Part shown: positions 5,630 through 6,868 of the stretch, piece after piece
How positions within the stretch are numbered: position 1 is the stretch's first letter
Layout: every line of letters begins with the position of its first letter
Source: Actinomycetota bacterium
Lineage (GTDB): Bacteria > Actinomycetota > Acidimicrobiia > Acidimicrobiales > Acidimicrobiaceae
Direction: 5' to 3'
DNA: 6,868 nt
NCBI GenBank assembly: GCA_027318945.1
Contig: DAHVOF010000170.1
Location: 1 to 6,868, forward strand
Translations under genes and position numbers: made by a program
Notes under the pieces: model-generated
Databases searched by the model: none
What the model was told of the DNA's origin: nothing
The model's input: the letters and a program-made list of their open reading frames with translations, nothing else

Positions 5630-6709
5630 TCAACCAAGATACTGATTTGTCCAAATGCCACCTGGCTGCACATTAACGGTTTCACCAGGCTTTATTAGGC
5701 CAGACTTTTGGGCAAGGGTAAGTGCGTCATTCCAGGATTGCTGTGTCATCTTCATGCTCGGCGTCCACTTGATCCCCCCCAAGGAATCCTTGATCACCGA
5801 AGCGGATAGCTTCGGAAAGCTTGCATTCATAGCGGAGACCCCTGCGGGTGTCTTCTCATTCAACTGGCCCAAAGCTTTCGAAATAGCACTCGTAACCGCA
5901 GTTACGATCGCCGAATGAGCCTCGGCGTAGCTCTTCGTGGTGACCAGGAGATCAAATATTTCACCGCCTGCATTCGGGAGCTCAGTGGCCGTGGCAAGCA
6001 CGCTGCCAAATCCGCCGGCCACAGCGACGCTGCTGTTGGGAGGACTTGCTATGAATTCCTGAATTTGGCCACGTTGCAGGGCTGAAAGCAGCGCGCTGAC
6101 GCTGGTGATTGACTCCTCCGTTATAGAAGACGGGGAAACGCCGGTCTGGTTCTCGAAATCGGTCATGGCCGATTTGTCGGTAGAGCTTATGGTGCCGTCA
6201 ATCGATCCAGCGAGTCCCCGTATCCTGGTTGCCAACGGCTGGTTTGGCGACAAGCCATGCGCCTTTGTCCAAGAGTTCGAAACCACTAGCTGAACCGTGT
6301 CACCGATGTTAATTCCACCCACAACAAGCAGCGGCACTCCGTGGGCAGCTGCAAGCAAGACCGATGAAGCACTGACTATGGCAAATTGGACGCTCCCGTG
6401 TTGCAGCGCGGCGTTAACGACAGAACTACCGCCAAGTAACACCGATTTGACATTCACACCAGCTTGTTTAAAGTATCCAAGCTGGTTGGTAACGTCGCCA
6501 AGCACTGTCTCTTCGACGTCGATCGGCTTTGCAATAGTCACCGTCGGAAGCGCCGCTGAGGATGTTGTCGTCGCGGCTGTTGTAGTACTTGTCGAACTTA
6601 CAGCCGAAGATGACCCGCAGGACGCTAGTGATACTGCAGCGATCGCCCCCAACAGCGCGAGTCGGCCCCTACCGAATGTGCGGTTTTCGCGCACCTTGTT
6701 TGCACCCAT
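5630..6709 (-). CDS. NMT1/SsuA-like ABC transporter substrate-binding lipoprotein
   Basis: This extracytoplasmic, membrane-anchored binding protein is predicted to capture a small organic compound for an ABC importer. Counting from the ATG at 6709 (359 residues), a positively charged start (NKVRENRTFGRGR) precedes a hydrophobic core and the lipobox LASC, with C31 as the lipidated residue. A Ser/Thr/Ala-rich linker follows (32-54) and then the binding domain. TVTIAKPIDV opens the first lobe, GYFKQAGVNVKSVLLGG is the family's 'G-F-F-EGV-V-gG' segment, and QHGSVQFAIVSAS matches the region that senses ligand. NMT1/SsuA/THI5 proteins bind sulfonates, thiamine precursors, nitrate or aromatic acids; the ligand here is unknown. 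GGGGGGA four bases before the ATG at 6709 decides the start over an ATG at 6724. No permease or ATPase for import follows; an oxidoreductase gene comes next after a gap. Confidence 0.88.
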   Translation of the reverse strand: MGANKVRENRTFGRGRLALLGAIAAVSLASCGSSSAVSSTSTTTAATTTSSAALPTVTIAKPIDVEETVLGDVTNQLGYFKQAGVNVKSVLLGGSSVVNAALQHGSVQFAIVSASSVLLAAAHGVPLLVVGGINIGDTVQLVVSNSWTKAHGLSPNQPLATRIRGLAGSIDGTISSTDKSAMTDFENQTGVSPSSITEESITSVSALLSALQRGQIQEFIASPPNSSVAVAGGFGSVLATATELPNAGGEIFDLLVTTKSYAEAHSAIVTAVTSAISKALGQLNEKTPAGVSAMNASFPKLSASVIKDSLGGIKWTPSMKMTQQSWNDALTLAQKSGLIKPGETVNVQPGGIWTNQYLG

Positions 6710-6868
6710 ACTTCCCCCCAGCATTTAAGTGGCCTGTCCCAAGGCCAAAGCCTCTCAATTCATTCCTAACACTCCAACCAATCTTTAATTTTTGACTACC
6801 GGATAGCTCATGCTGAATACCATAACTAACTCAGCCCGCAATTTTAAAAATAATTGGCGAGCCTCTAT
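6710..6868 (-). promoter_or_regulatory. Leader and probable promoter region of the lipoprotein gene
   Basis: This non-coding stretch should carry the promoter for the lipoprotein gene. It includes an AT-rich imperfect palindrome near the window edge (CAATT, 8 bases, AATTG, read on the minus strand at about 6838-6855) and a small inverted repeat GGCCT (6731-6735) with AGGCC (6742-6746) some 22 bases before the start codon. A weak TTGCGG-16-TATTCA pair on the minus strand is too poor to call as a promoter. The gene upstream lies outside the window. Confidence 0.35.

Noticed and set aside
6297..6728. Plus-strand ORF opposite the lipoprotein gene
   Set aside because: The lipoprotein frame has a signal, lipobox and binding domain; this frame has none of its own.

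Overview
All five confident protein genes in this window lie on the minus strand, so transcription runs from high to low coordinates. The window probably comes from an actinobacterium, possibly near Acidimicrobiia. The hints are a lipoprotein with a Ser/Thr/Ala-rich linker after the lipobox, an exporter of the fused 'polyketide antibiotic exporter' type, moderate GC by eye, and an IS607 recombinase remnant of a type common in that phylum. This placement is inference; no rRNA or marker gene is present.

Layout in transcription order. (1) 6710-6868: leader of the first gene. (2) 5630-6709: NMT1/SsuA-like substrate-binding lipoprotein. (3) 5193-5629: a gene-poor gap with a candidate promoter and a 36-codon ORF that has a strong ribosome binding site and stops just before the next gene. 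(4) 4383-5192: short-chain dehydrogenase/reductase. (5) 3462-4358: dienelactone-hydrolase-family enzyme, 24 bases after the reductase. (6) 3119-3461: a doubtful small gene, perhaps a frameshifted one, whose last codons overlap the next start. (7) 2209-3126 and 576-2222: ATPase and fused 12-helix permease of an ABC exporter, with overlapping ends. (8) 1-575: a mobile-element graveyard, holding a hairpin like the ends of tnpB-bearing elements and a frameshifted fragment of an IS607-family serine recombinase.

The genes suggest two units. The first pairs uptake of a small organic compound (lipoprotein) with its oxidation/reduction and ester or lactone hydrolysis (reductase plus hydrolase). The importer's own permease and ATPase are not in the window. 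The second is a self-contained two-gene exporter of the drug or polyketide type, with no recognisable regulator beside it. I found no CRISPR array, tRNA, rRNA or toxin-antitoxin pair, and no strong case for a wholly new system. The points most worth checking are the two small ORFs placed against the starts of the exporter and reductase genes, and the isolated tnpB-type hairpin beside the dead IS607 recombinase.
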